64,000 bases of DNA from Psettodes erumei (lineage: Eukaryota > Chordata > Actinopteri > Pleuronectiformes > Psettodidae). The stretch's first letter is position 1; every line of letters starts with the position of its first letter. A model generated the notes under the pieces. That model made no database searches. It saw only the letters and a program-made list of their open reading frames with translations, and was not told the origin of the DNA. The position numbers and the translations under genes were made by a program. Below are positions 38,475 to 50,128 of this stretch, piece by piece. Location of the stretch: the NCBI GenBank assembly GCA_016785225.1, contig JAFBJZ010000384.1, forward strand, positions 310,001-374,000. The letters are read 5' to 3'.

Positions 38475-41400
38475 TGCACTCACTTTGGATAGACGGGCTC
38501 GTAGAGGTACTTGTCATCCCCTCCGCCCAGAACATCAAACAGGAGGATGTAGCCTTTGGCAGTCTGCAAACAGAGAGAAAGAGTCAGCGTTTAAAAGAAA
38601 AAGAAAAGAAAACGTTGACGTATTTGCTCTCCTATTTCACCGTCAGACGGAAATCGAAGTGTCAGAGAAACCGTAAAAAAATTGAATAAGGGAGGATGGG
38701 AATTTTAAAGTCGACTTCGAGTGTTGTCGCAAACTTGCAAAGTCATTCGACGCCTGGACGAAGCCGCGGGTCATCAGTAAGAAGTGATGATCTGTATTTT
38801 AGGGCATTTTGCTTTCAAGTTGTTTTCTATAGTTCATAGGCATGAGCCATTAAGGATAATATTTTCACAAACGACTACTGTCATAGTGCTGGAAATTTCA
38901 TCAAACTTCCGTTTCGCCCATTGTTACTTATGGCGTCAACTGGAGGTCTAAACAGTTTAGTACAGTACTTCCACGTGAGCGCAATATTGCAACGGGGCTT
39001 TTTCCACAACACACAGCGCCGTCACGGAAACTGCTGAAATCGAGCCTGTGGGCTGAAACATGATACGAAACCCGAACCCAGACTCCACCGTCAGCAATAA
39101 TGTGCCATGGTGTCGCAATGGCAGCGGCATGAAAAAGACCTCTTGTGCTGGAACCGGGGTCAGGTCGACACACAGACCGGGATCCTGCTGCCGACAATTG
39201 TGTTATTCAGCTGCTCGCTTCGCCACGCTCATACTTCGCGGCGGCGAGCTGCGGTAAACCCTTGACTTTTCCAGCGCTGTGACTGCGACGTCCCCGCCGC
39301 AATGAGAAAGCCCGAGTCGGATCGGGCGATGGAGCCAGCAGAAAGGAGCAGCGGCGCAGCCAGAGGCGGGACGTGGGAGCCCAGGCCTGCTAAACCCATC
39401 AGCGGCCTCGGAGCTCCACAGAGCTGCCGAGGCACGCGGAGGCGAAAACTGCCAAACAACAGCAACGCTTTTGCAGGCTTAAATAAAAATCTTCCTCAGA
39501 AAGACACTGCACGCGTGCACGCGAAAATCACCGCTTTCAAGACAGATGATTTACGTGAATCACCAAACGCTCTAAACCTCAACCGAGTCTTTTTCTTTCT
39601 TCCCCCCTCTCGCTTCCAAAGCGACAACCGCAGGTGGTTTTGCAGGGACGGGTACGCGCGCGGTTTAAAAACACCTCTGCTCACATCAGCCACGTGCGTG
39701 TCCCTCAACGCCGTGCGAGTGGAATTTGCAACTCGGAGAGGCCGCCGTTACACCGTGTGCTGGGGAAAAGGCATCGTGTGCCGGGGCTGCAGAGATAATA
39801 TAACCACTTTATGTTTGCACCTCATACTGTGGGGATGATCGCAGAAGGATACGGTCTCGTGACAATGACCTAGTTTTAGCTTTTATAAACTAATAAGCTC
39901 GGGAAGCGCTGCACAATTCCATATACCTGCCATTTCGACAAAACAGGAAATGTCGACACCCGGAAAAAAGTCTCACGCATAATAGATGTTGTTTTTTTCC
40001 ATGGCTGGACTGACCAACCATCAGCACCGCTGGGGGGGTGGGGGAGCAGAAATCTGAGCAGTAAAAGCAAAATGCCTGGAGGCCAACCGAAGTACAGCGT
40101 CATTCATAAAACCAATTTAAAAAGCCGAGAAGAAAAGTTCAACTCTGAAAGTCTCCGTGTCAAGTCTTCAATCCCAGGAACCCCCCGCCACCCACCCGCT
40201 AAACTGAACTGGTGCGATCACAACTCCAGACAAGGCCTCCTGCCCGGAGGAGGGGCCGTGTGGGCTCGGAGGGGAAATGCGAGTGTGTGACTAACAAGCT
40301 ACTGTACTTCAAAAGCATGTCAATTACAGGAGGCCGGGAATCTCAGCAAAGTATCAAAGATGTGGGGGGGGGGGCAGGAAAAGTATTTGCCCAACTTCAG
40401 TGGTGTCTCCCACTCCCGGCGTCTCCCGCCTTTCATCACGCCGCGTACATGAAAGCATTCACACGTCCATTCATCTTTTCGCGGAGCTATGATTTGCTTT
40501 ACTTCGAGTGATCCTCCTAGGATAAGTGTAAAACCAGGGATGAAAGGAACGGGAGATAAAGAGAGACGGCCGCCATTGAGATGCAGCCCCGCACCTCCGG
40601 GACTCTCACACATGGGGGGGGTTGCGACGCCAGAAGCCGACAGGACGCTGGTCGCCGTCAGCCGAAGCCCAATAAACGCGCAGGGAACTGAGATTCGAAA
40701 AGGCCCGGCGTCTGGGAAGAAGTTGGGAAGCGTTTTCTCTTTACGTCCTTCCAAACGAAAACGGGAGCGTGCAACGGAGAGCTGCGACTCGCCAACCACT
40801 GGGAGCAGAAGAGTGCAGGTGCGAAGCCAAAGTAAACTCTTAAATTCAATTACCCTACAAAAAAAAAACAGGACTGAGTCGTGACGCACGAATTGGAATT
40901 GGTTTAGAACAGAGAAAACTGCAGGTCTTGGTCACTTAAAAAAAAAAAAAAAAAAAAAAAAAGAGTCTTTGGTGAGTAGAATTTCCTGAGCCGAGCCAGA
41001 GAGTCTAAAAAGAGAGGGAACATTTTGGCCTCGGACGGATCCCAAAACACACACACAGACACACGCGCGCGCGGAGAGAGCTAAATACTAAAAACTATTT
41101 CCCCTGTTTGAAGAACTTCGCCCTGCCTCGACTCCTGCCGCACGACAAAGTCCGTCCCCCTCTCGCGGCTCTCCATCTCACGCGCTCGGCTAAAGATAGT
41201 CCCAGCCACGGTTTAGGAGGGCGATTACGTTAGCCCCGAGGTCTGCAGGGTGCGCGAGCAGCCAAACATCTGGGAAACAGCTGGTGAGGACTCCTGCCTG
41301 GGCGACGCTGGTCTCGACTGCTCTGCAGTCCCCCCCCACCCCCTCAGGTCTGCTCACCCTGTGATTAAACTACACCACCAACGATGGTGAGGAAAGTCTT

Positions 41401-44400
41401 TGCATGGCCCTGGGATTACTAAAGAATGATAGAAACTAAAATTCTGTGGTATCACCCAGGCCTGGCGGCAAGGGGTAGTGGTCGGGATTTGTGGTAAGGT
41501 TGGGGTCAGATTTAGGTAAGGGGAAAGACGTATTGACACAAAACCGGTTTCATTTAGCTGCTTAAATCCCTCCCTCTGCAATGCAACTTTTAAATTCCAT
41601 TAACGAATTCAAACTGTAAATCGCCGGGGGAAGTTTTGAGGCCATAACCACCTTCGGTAGTTGAAATAAAGTCAAAGAAAGGAAAGAAACCAAAAATGTC
41701 CGAGAGAACAAGAACATCCTCCCGAAGGGCAAATCAAATCTGGTTAAATGGAAAGGCTGAGTGAGAGATGAGCGGCTCATGTACTTTAAAACACGACAGG
41801 CTTTTCACCATCGACTCCTGCGTTTGGACGAGTGCGCCCTGGTATTTTTGGGAGCTCCTGCACCTGCTCCCTGTTGTGTTTGGGCTGGGTGAGCCTGACT
41901 TACTGTTTTCCCAGACACATTCACGGCACTCACTCATGTGCACTCTGGCATCGCTACAACAGGGGAGGGATGAATGTGTGTGTGTGTGTGTGTGTGTGTG
42001 TGGGGGGGGTGATAAGTAGCCAAGAGGTCTAGAGGTTATCACACTAAAATTCTCTAATAAATGATGACACGCCTTTGCCGCTTTGAATCAGTCTACTGCT
42101 TTGTTGGCGTGAACTGGCGGTCAGAGCATTTACAATACACCATGAGAAAACTGCAGCTGCAATTTCCACCCATTGTTTTTTTCCAACTACTTTTTTTTTC
42201 CATTACAAGTTAACAGAAAGAAGCGACTCCATATGGACGCACAGGCCCTGCGTGTGTTGTGACCCCGGTGACGCCCGACCGCAGCGCCTCACGCTTCAAG
42301 GGCAAGTGGCGGATGTTTTGGGACAAACAGGCGTTGCTGTCCGTCACACACGACCCATAACCAGCAGCTCGCGTCCTTGTCATGTCCTTGACGATACCCC
42401 CCGCCAAAACAGCCAAATGCTAAAATCTCCAAGTATATGTCTGAGAAAGTCTGACGCAGCGCAAGTGTGGAAATAAGTTTCACGGTGAAACTGCTGAACC
42501 AAAAAACAGTTGTGCAATCACGTTCGGGTCCCATAATATGAAAAGACAGATGACCCCGGGAATTGCACAGGCGTGATCCATTGGTGAGGAAAGCCCAGCC
42601 TCATTCGCTGTGGAATTAATCGTGGCTGAGTTGTGTATTTTTTGTACGCGATCGAAGAGGGTTTAACAGGAATGTGGAGATTTTTTGAGCTCATGACGTC
42701 TCTGTACCATAAAGTTTGGCTAAGATGACGCATTCAACAGAGAAAACACTTTTATAATCCCGGCAGCTCAGAAGCGTGGATACGAGCAAACATGATCGAG
42801 GTTTGTTTTTTTCTTTCCCAGTCGACTCAATTCTCTGCGCGCGGTTTGTTTGGATGCCGTCTGCTTCTGTTCTGGGGTCTTGGCTGTCGTCCTTAGAAGC
42901 TGCCCCCCCCCGAAACTCTGCAAAGATGGAGTGTGATTCTTCTCAACGTGTTACATTGCGACGCATCTGGTCCTCGCTATGAGCGGCTCCCTGCCTGAAA
43001 GTGATGACTCTTCGCCGAGTCATCGAGGCTGCAACGTCGCCGCTCGGCCGCTCGCCGCCATCACCTGCTCACCCTCGTGAGATTTCTGCGAAGAGCCGAA
43101 GATAAACGGGCGCTCGGACTCCTCTGTCTGGCCCGCCTGACGCAGCATGTGTGAAGACATTAGCTCAGCGCGAGGCAGGGCTCGTTACCAGGGATTACAC
43201 TCGCTCGAGAGTGATTTAAACCCACCCCCCGAAAACGATTAACAGAACATCCTGAAAATAAATAACAGCATCTCAGTAAATCCAGCCATGATGTACGCTG
43301 CTGCCTTGGGGGACGCTGGTTTATACTGTGGCTATCAAAATCTGTGTCTCCCTGTAAACAAACGCCACCGTTAATACCCCGTTATTATGTGCAAGTGGGA
43401 CAGAACTTCCTCTGGACCTCAGTGGAACATCTGTTCTAAAGCCCAGATGTGAAAGGGTCAGTATAGTTGTCGATATATACGATGGACGGTGGAATTTCAC
43501 TCTTTAACGCAATGCAGGTATGCAGACTTTCTGGGGTAAACCTTCGGCAGCTGATTGAAAAAGATGCATATACCGAAGCACAAATTATTACATCGTGTCA
43601 CGGATTCGTGGGCGACAGATACGTTCGCCGAACCTAACACCGCCGCAGACGAGATGAGCCGAGCGGCGGCGTGACAGCGGGGGAAGGATCTGGCCAAACT
43701 CACGTCGGTAAGCTCGTGTGGGCTTACGCTCAGAAGCATGTTGGCGGGAACACAGTCAGTTTTTCGTCTCCATGGGAATGAGCATTCTTTTTTTTTTTTT
43801 TAAAAACTGCCTCTCTTAAGCTTTGTGGGCCGGTCATTTGCATATTCTTCTTCGTCGCGGAGTTTACCTGAGGCAGGGTTTATGACGATGGGAGGGAAGA
43901 TCCTGGGATGGGACATTTTCTCATTATTATTTCAAGAGAGAAAAAAAAGAACGAAGGGAAAGAAGAGACTGTGTATCTCCCTTCTCATCAGGTTCCGCGT
44001 TTGGGCAAATTTGTATTTCCTTCACAAAATGTGCAAATGATCCTTTTCATCTCCCATGAGAGCTTGTACCTTTTCAACAGCTGTAATCTTTCCCCCAACA
44101 TATATACACGGTCAGGTTTCGAGGGGCAAAGGTGACTGGTGCCCATCTTATCGCCAAAGATTTGTACACAAGAGACATTATCTGGCTACCTGCGGTTAAT
44201 CGATAAACCGCAGAACAGCGCCGGGCTGTTCTGAGAGAGAGCTGATGTTTCACTTTGAGCTGATTGACTCACAGTCAGGAAGCAGCGGAATCGGCGGGGG
44301 GACAAAGCGTGGCAAAAACTGCAGATAAGAGGCAGAGTGTCACTGAAGCATTTGATTATCATCATCTCCCGAGGCGGCGGGCCAGTCTTTTCACTCACTC

Positions 44401-47400
44401 CTATTGATCCGTCTGCTGCAGACAAACTGCTGCCATTTGGCAATCTTAGCACGCCGCTGTTCGGATCCAACTGGTTGGTTGTAACTTTGGGGCCAACCGC
44501 GCACTTTGGGATAAGTGCGGCATATGCCCAAATCACCACATTCGGAGCTTAAATTGCTTCGTGAGTGGCCACTCTGGCGGCTTTAGGCCCGGGGATACTC
44601 GAGACCTTTTTTTTTTTCTTTGCGAGATGCTCACCTGAAGCGATGGCGACGCATGTCACAGCGCGTCCAGCTCCGGGCGCCGCATTCCTTTTCTTGCGCA
44701 CATTGAGCTGGACAGCACGTCGAGAGTCCCACACAGCGTCCTAGAGATGTGCTGTCAGTTCGCCCAGTGAGGTGTCCATGTGGCAATTTACACTGAATCT
44801 GTTGCAGTGATTTTTTTGCGGCGCACAAAAACTACTCACTTCACCCTATTTTTGCGGGTGTGACATTATGCTGAAAGCTCAGAGGCCGTGTCGTGTGAAC
44901 ACAGGGCAAACTCTGGTCGCTCAGAGAAGTGCAGCTTCACTTTCATTTTCTGTGTCTCTCAAACATTTGCCACGCTCAGTCCACTTGTCCACTAGTAGCA
45001 GCAACAAGGAAGCCGTCCTGGACGCTTTTTATAAAACAGGAGAATCTGCTGGTGCCTTCGACCCAACAAGGCATCCTGTTACGCAAGCGCTTTCACTTCT
45101 ACTGTGCTGAGCTCCGAGGCTGGTCGGAGGACTGCACGGACGCGCGTCGGTCACATGTAAACTTTCTTTTTCCGTCGACATCATACTGCGGCGCGCCGCA
45201 GTTTACGCCGCCGCTCATTTGAGCGCGAGGACCTCTCAGTGTCAGGGCGCTGCGCGGGGGCGGACCGCGATACAAGGAGCCACACTTTCTCCAATTTCCA
45301 GGGGATGACATCAGTAAAAGCCACAAATATGAGACGAGGTGGTAGAGCGGCGCACTTACCGCCACCGCTATCATGGAGTCATCTGGTTTCCATTCTGCCC
45401 TCTGGTAGAAGCCGAACTGGGCCGCCGCCTTTGCAGACTCGATATAGCTGACTATCAAAACACTGGGCTGTGGGAGGGGGAACGGGGATATGGGAAAGAA
45501 AAGGAAAACTTTAAATATTCTGCTGGTCGTGGATGCCTCACTGCCGAATATGAAGCACGTAGGTTGTCAACATTTCAGCTTCATTAGAGTTAAAAAAAAG
45601 AAAGCACAAACTGACTGAGAGGTAAAAGTTTAATTTCAAATCTGATGAGACATCTTATTATGATTTTCATACTGCTCCAGTTGTGATTTGCATCATTTCT
45701 TACAGCGTAGTTTTAGCTAAAACCAAAACAAATCATTCTTAAACTACAAACAATGCCTTGTTAAATATGGAGTGCATGTCCCTTTAATTGGTCACATAAT
45801 AAGACTGACAGACGTGCAGATTAACAAGTGCACAGATGCAGACTTTGCCTGAGGCTGCTGCCCTTAATTTGCCTCTTTCCCCGAATCGCTGCGGCAGATA
45901 TTTGCCTGGGTAACAGCGCAATCGTCACCACCAGTGCGTTCCAATGCCCAGCAAAACGAATGACTCGAAATGCAAAACTTCAACTGGCGTCCAACTGCGA
46001 CGTCAGCGGGTGCTGAAGCGGCGATGAGGTCGGTCTCTGAGTGACGAAAACCTCAACACCGGGCAAAAGCCTCATTCATTCAGCCACCGGTGTTGTTCAA
46101 CAACCAGTGGAAACCCCCGGTGGATAATTTACACTTCATTCATGCCATAAAGCTATAAAAGTTTTACCGTGCAGTGTGCAGATTGCTACTACTGAAGTAT
46201 TTATTCATAATACTGAATCATACTGTAAATAGAACTAAAATAGTTGGATGACTGTTCATTTTTTTTATTACTTGGTACAATACCGTTGCCAGGGACACGG
46301 CTGAGCACCAAAATCATTTCAAAGCCGAATTATTATTAAGTATACAGTGGTCCTGTGTCATTTAAAGTAAAGCAGCTAATTGTGTTCTCAGTGAGACATG
46401 TGACAGTACTGGAGATTATAGAGAAAACCAGGACACTGTTGTCTGAATGAGGCTTTAGTCAGGTAACAAAAGCGGGGGGGGAAACGTCATGTAATGCTCC
46501 CTATGCAACGTTAGACCTTGTACCCAGTCGCTGTAATGAGAGAGCCGGTTCGAAGTATTTCTACACTACAGTGTCCTTTCCGTAGAATTAAAACTTAATA
46601 AAGCCAGTGATCCCTGCGCCGGTGCCGCCCGCTCCCTGGGAGACAGAAAGAAAGTAAAAAAAACCCCTCCCTCCTCAGCGAGAGGCGCAAAACCCATTAG
46701 GAAGTCTGCGAGTCAGAGGAGTAATCACCACCATTTCATTTCCACATTTGGTGGAAGCTCAGTGCAGTCTGTGAGTATTAATGCCCGATCTCAGAACGTG
46801 GGTTGAAATGCTTCACTGGGCAATACTCTTTCTGAAATATCAAGCACGTCGGACTGAGCGTTACCAAACTGCTCCTTCTGCTCGGCCTCACTAATAGCAA
46901 CCTGTGCCTGTCTTCTCCTGGCCTCCCTTGGTCATTGCCCCCACCTGAAAAAGATTGACTTTCCCACACTTGCGTCACCCCCCACACACACACACACACA
47001 CACACAGTGTGAACGTGGTGCCATGTTCTACGGTATATCACTCAGAATTCAAGCCAGCTGCTTGTTTACTACCGCTCGCTGCACATTTTAAGACGCGCCT
47101 GTGTTTCCCCTGCATTGCAATTACATGCAGCCAGTTGGTGTAAGTGAAGAGAGCCGAGGGGAGCGTAAAGAAAGAGTACACACAGGCAAGTGCACACGCG
47201 TGCCCATGCACACAACACTGCCAATTTTCTGCAAAACACCCAGGGCCAACTATGGTGCCACTGTTGCGTAATAGCACCACCACACCAACACACCCCACGC
47301 CTCAACTCCTAGAGTCCCTGAGCAGTACCACCCCCACCCCCCCTTACAGATGTGGCAGGGTGACAGAACAGAACAGCTACAAGGCTAAGCTACTGCGCTG

Positions 47401-49192
47401 CATGGATTAGTAATAATGCCTTGACTGATCTAGCCGGGCTCGGGCCGCGCAGGCCAAGGTCGAGGATAGATGGGATTAAAGAGAATAGACCTGATGGCAA
47501 AACGATGACTGAGAGCAACAGGGGTGGGAAAGCTGGGGGGGGGGGGGGGGGGGGGGGGGGGGGAAGTGGCAGATTTACAATTGCCTTCACTCACCACATA
47601 ACCTAATCAAGTTTTTGTAAACAAGCAGCAGAAAAGTATCTATATACCTGTCAAAGTCATGATATGTGACAGAATTGTGCTAAATTAACATATTGCCAAG
47701 TTTGCATAACATTTACATTAACAGCGTGTTTAAATTCATTTAGGAAATACGGAACATAAGAGCACTGAGTAAACAAACCCCTGTGCTCCATCCCTGTTTG
47801 TTGAGTTGAGATTGGTATTGAACTGAAATGACACAATGGATACTACAGATGTGAAAGGTGAGTGTCAAGGGAAAGATGTTAGCTCCAATCGACATTCCTG
47901 CCACAAACGTCTTCCCGGACGCCTTATTGATACTCCCAGGCAGGAAGCAGAAACACGGTCACATCCTGTGTGGGCCTCAGGAAACCAACAATGACCCCGA
48001 CCCATTGTTGCTACAACTCGACAATATACTGTACAAACAGTGTGGAAAACAGGCCGCGCTAAACACTGTTGCTCAACTGCAGGCCATCGAATGAAGTGGC
48101 TCGTTTCAGCGTGTCAAACTCTGTTGCGTTGGACCAAGTGAGGCGTGCAGGGGTGCGCAGCTCGCAGCACCGCGCTGTGTTTGAAATGCCATGGGACTTT
48201 TCTGCTGCATCGCTGGAATCAGTGCTGGGTGGGAAATCACCAAAGACTTCAGAAGCACTTCTCTATTTACCCCAAACTGAAAGCTGAAATGTTACTTGAC
48301 TTGGTGGGAGTGGGAGTAACAAAGTGACAACACCAGTCACTAAAGGCTACTTTTATAAAGTTTTACTCAACTTGTCCATGATTTGTTCCACTGTACTAGA
48401 AAACGTAGCTTCCTTCTACATCTCCCCCAAGATACGCCCGACTCCTCTTTTAAATATTTTTAAATATTTACGTTTCTCTTGTCATTAAATTGTTAATTTC
48501 TCCAATAACCTTCTGTTTTACAGTATTGCCAATACTCCCTGTAGTCCCCCCTCTCGTGTTGCACCTTACATGTCTCATTACTGGTCACACAAAGACTCAG
48601 GTAGCCTATTTTTAACGATTCACGCCGTTCAGGTGCGACGGAGTGATGACCTGCACAGTTATGTACGTGTGAATGACACACGTATGCGGATGTGCTCAGC
48701 CTCTTATCCCACGTAAGAATGTCATCTGTCATCCACATGCAGTAGGTTCGTAGGTGGCAGCCTTTGCCAACACATCAGAGCAGTTACCGCGAGGGTTATC
48801 CTCACTACCGGCACTAATCGCTGCTCTCCGTGTTGATTCGCTACCCGTTTGGTGAACGTGAACGTCGCACAGCCAGATCGCCACGCAGTAACGCGGAGCG
48901 TCTGAAAATAGTTGCAGTTTTTGCGAAGCGGGCTTAACGCACCGCGCTCCCCTCCGCTAAAATTAAAGTACCGCCGCGCGCGCGTTGTTTTCGTGTGGAC
49001 AGCTGAGTTCGCGAGCGCGACCGAAGCGAAGCCGCCAGCTGATGGACTCACCCGACTGAACCAGACGCTGAGCTGCGTCTCCGACAACACGGCGAAGTAG
49101 AACCTCTGGGAGCTGGGCTGGATGTGGAAGGGCTCCTCTTCGCTCCGCAGCGGACAAAGCAGCCTCCGGGGCCAGCCGGTTAAAAAATACAT
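27649..49192 (-). CDS. ric1: RIC1, subunit of the RIC1-RGP1 guanine-nucleotide exchange complex for RAB6A
   Basis: Activates RAB6A at Golgi membranes for retrograde traffic. Coding exons (minus, 5' to 3'): 49052-49192, 45360-45467, 38484-38563, 37295-37402, 35577-35722, 35265-35401, 35050-35141, 34331-34419, 33885-34029, 33708-33756, 33167-33337, 32858-33075, 32673-32711, 32276-32386, 32090-32179, 31834-31994, 31041-31179, 30832-30948, 30320-30727, 29917-30228, 29658-29816, 29373-29509, 28984-29264, 28677-28889, 28348-28525, 28066-28254, 27649-27964. About 1444 aa (human 1423). The start is MYFLTGWPRRLLCP, like human; an in-frame ATG at 49219 could add 9 residues. The N-terminal half is the WD40 propeller region; exons 19-20 (about residues 715-954) hold the conserved RIC1 domain (RKKRHLLEALWLSCG, HHILRQLLVRNLGEQ). 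Exon 12 has an apparent one-base deletion; all other phases join. Donors of exon 5 (GTTAGA) and exon 10 (GTTGGT) are weak. Confidence 0.96.
28895..28923 (+). repeat. (AAC)n microsatellite at the ric1 exon 24 acceptor
   Basis: About ten AAC units. On the transcribed (minus) strand this is a TTG array ending four bases before the AG of the exon 24 acceptor at 28890-28891. The repeat therefore stands where the polypyrimidine tract should be. Confidence 0.95.
32396..32416 (+). repeat. (CA)n microsatellite at the ric1 exon 14 acceptor
   Basis: About ten CA units. On the minus strand this is a TG array, followed by CGTCCACAG and then exon 14 (upper end 32386). The repeat overlaps the branch point and pyrimidine-tract region. 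Confidence 0.95.
32858..33075 (-). other. ric1: ric1 exon 12 with apparent one-base deletion (frameshift)
   Basis: The exon is entered in phase 0 from exon 11 (reading SNQEQVLLHGEDRLYL) and left in phase 0 into exon 13 (end reading SQGLSTLLGHKHWHVVQ), yet it is 218 nt, not a multiple of three. The upstream frame runs to HRPPDPTPTP and on into a wrong frame. The conserved end reads correctly only in the other frame, as RPDSDSSLSQGLST. No GT donor exists between about 33035 and 32870 that could hide an intron. The break falls in a poorly conserved GC-rich linker. A G6 run at 32932-32937 (C6 on the coding strand) is the obvious place for one lost base. Confidence 0.85.
33107..33139 (+). repeat. 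Imperfect (GT)n array filling ric1 intron 11
   Basis: GT units with GC interruptions take up about a third of the 91-nt intron 11 (33076-33166). On the transcript strand it is a CA array between the exon 11 donor and the exon 12 acceptor. Confidence 0.9.
33391..33417 (+). repeat. (CA)n microsatellite in ric1 intron 10
   Basis: About 13 CA units, about 55 nt upstream of the exon 11 acceptor on the transcribed strand, where it reads as TG repeats. Confidence 0.95.
35840..36360. other. CpG-rich segment inside ric1 intron 4
   Basis: Intron 4 (35723-37294) contains a CpG-dense, purine-biased patch with open frames of 86-164 codons in several frames on both strands. None matches a known protein, and simultaneous openness on both strands is expected of GC-rich, stop-poor DNA. 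It could be an internal CpG island or cryptic promoter; that is inference. Confidence 0.45.
37591..37640 (+). repeat. (AC)25 microsatellite in ric1 intron 3
   Basis: Twenty-five uninterrupted AC units, about 190 bp upstream of exon 4 (37295-37402) on the transcript strand. Confidence 0.97.
38434..38468 (+). repeat. (GT)n microsatellite downstream of the ric1 exon 3 donor
   Basis: About 17 GT units. On the minus strand the exon 3 donor GTGAGT (38483-38478) is followed within about ten bases by a CA array. This is the position in which CA repeats are known to influence 5' splice-site use in other genes through hnRNP L. Confidence 0.95.
40938..40962 (+). repeat. Poly(A) tract of 25 A in ric1 intron 2
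   Basis: Twenty-five uninterrupted A residues. It could be the tail of an old retroposed copy, but no recognisable source sequence precedes it. Confidence 0.9.
41975..42002 (+). repeat. (GT)14 microsatellite followed by G8 in ric1 intron 2
   Basis: Fourteen GT units end in a run of G. Located about 3.4 kb from exon 2 and exon 3 alike, away from splice sites. Confidence 0.95.
46983..47006 (+). repeat. (CA)12 microsatellite in ric1 intron 1
   Basis: Twelve CA units within ric1 intron 1 (45468-49051). The rest of the intron has no recognised exon. Confidence 0.95.
47535..47563 (+). repeat. Poly(G) tract of 29 G in ric1 intron 1
   Basis: Twenty-nine consecutive G residues, an unusually long homopolymer. 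On the ric1 transcript strand it is poly-C. G-quadruplex formation on the plus strand is expected from base composition. The true length may be misjudged by sequencing. Confidence 0.95.
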
Positions 49193-50128
49193 GACGGCAA
49201 ACTCCCTGCGCCTAGACACTGCAAACAGTGTCGCAATGTGAGACCGTCGGTACCCCCTTATTCCTCCGAACGTATTTCTAATCCAAGTGACTCATGAGCC
49301 GCTCTTTCCGTGAATATAAAAACTTTGTATGGCTACAGGCAGTTCAGCGTTTACCCCGATCAGGCTATCAATCCATGGACGCCACACAGAAAGATCCAAG
49401 CAGCCGACGGTGCTTCACAGCTAGCCCGGGGCTAGCTCTGGTTTTCCAACTTGAAGCTAATGAGCTGTCCGAGGAGACTGCAGTATAATCGAAAACAAAA
49501 GCGATCTGGCGCGCGGCGACACCACGCAGCACCGATCAGCGTCCTGCGGCTGACGAATGGGGCGATTAACTTTCGCTCCCGCTGCCGTATCAGTCCTTGC
49601 GGTGTCTGGACCGGCGATGTTTAATAACGGCAAAGCGTCCAGTTTTCACTCCTCTGCGCCTCGCCGTCGCCATCTTTACAAGAGTCTGCGAGACTCAACG
49701 CTGATTGGCCACAGCGGAGAAGTTTGCGTCGTGTTGACATCTGACGTCACCTCTCCGCTATGTGACACCACGGCTGCGTTAAAGCCAACGTGGCTCGACG
49801 CTGACACCCGGTGGTGTAAAAATACAGTACACGTCCTGCGAAAAATGACCATACCTACCGTCTGCAAACCGTGCGACTGTCTGAAAAATGTCATTGACTT
49901 AATACAACCACTGAAGAAGAAGAAGTGGAAGAAGGAGACGAAGGTTTTTTTCCTAGCTAGTATTTACCACGTTGCTGGAGTTTGGGCACTTTTTTAAACT
50001 ATCGGTAATGTTAGGGGAGAAAACATCCAGACTCATGCTCCAGTAGGTGGCGGTAAACACGCACAGTTGTTTGCCAACTGCCAGAGAGGGAAAGAAGAAG
50101 AAGAACTCTACGACCCAAAGTAAGAAGC
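49193..50128. promoter_or_regulatory. Candidate bidirectional ric1/exosc2 promoter
   Basis: Only 936 bp separate the divergent start codons of ric1 (minus) and exosc2 (plus). The interval has a CpG-rich core (about 49500-49830) with GCCATCTT at 49669-49676 (YY1-type core) and ATTGG at 49704-49708 (inverted CCAAT, NF-Y type). There is no TATA box near either start. Two ubiquitously needed genes back to back on a TATA-less CpG core is the usual design of a shared housekeeping promoter. Sharing is inferred. A 146-codon open frame at 49557-49997 overlaps this core but has no recognised domain. Confidence 0.65.
50036..50110 (+). repeat. Teleost interspersed element 'CAGTAGGTGGCGGTAA...GAAGAAGAAG' at the exosc2 start
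   Basis: The sequence reads tgctccagtaggtggcggta, then a 'gttgtttgccaac' hairpin core, then (GAA)n. I recognise this order from a repeat scattered in fish genomes near genes (CAGTAGGTGGCRGTAA, then GTTGGTTTGCCAAC, then GAAGAAGAAG). It ends about 19 bp before the exosc2 ATG, so it probably supplies part of the promoter or 5' UTR. The identification rests on memory of the pattern. Confidence 0.55.

Larger units (their letters stand above)
38564..45359 (-). other. ric1: ric1 intron 2 (6.8 kb)
   Basis: The largest ric1 intron. It contains a 25-A tract (40938-40962), a (GT)n array (41975-42002) and GC-rich patches near 39160-39840 and 40540-40890. Long open frames occur in both patches (for example 178 codons at 39302-39838 plus, 189 codons at 40320-40889 minus), but I recognise no protein and see no splice pattern. 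No nested gene is supported. Confidence 0.6.

Noticed and set aside
39302..39838. 178-codon plus-strand open frame in ric1 intron 2
   Set aside because: GC-rich stop-poor DNA antisense to the host gene. No domain, no conserved motif and no flanking splice or poly(A) pattern.
40320..40889. 189-codon minus-strand open frame, overlapped by a 131-codon plus-strand frame
   Set aside because: Open on both strands at once, which reflects base composition. The reading crosses G and A runs and matches nothing I know.
42025..42050. 'gtctagaggttatcac' resembling part of a tRNA D-arm and flank
   Set aside because: No matching acceptor stem, anticodon arm or T-arm follows. Not a tRNA.
49557..49997. 146-codon plus-strand open frame in the ric1/exosc2 promoter
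   Set aside because: Lies in CpG-rich promoter DNA, ends in a Lys-rich low-complexity tail, has no recognised domain and no splice context. A chance frame is more likely.
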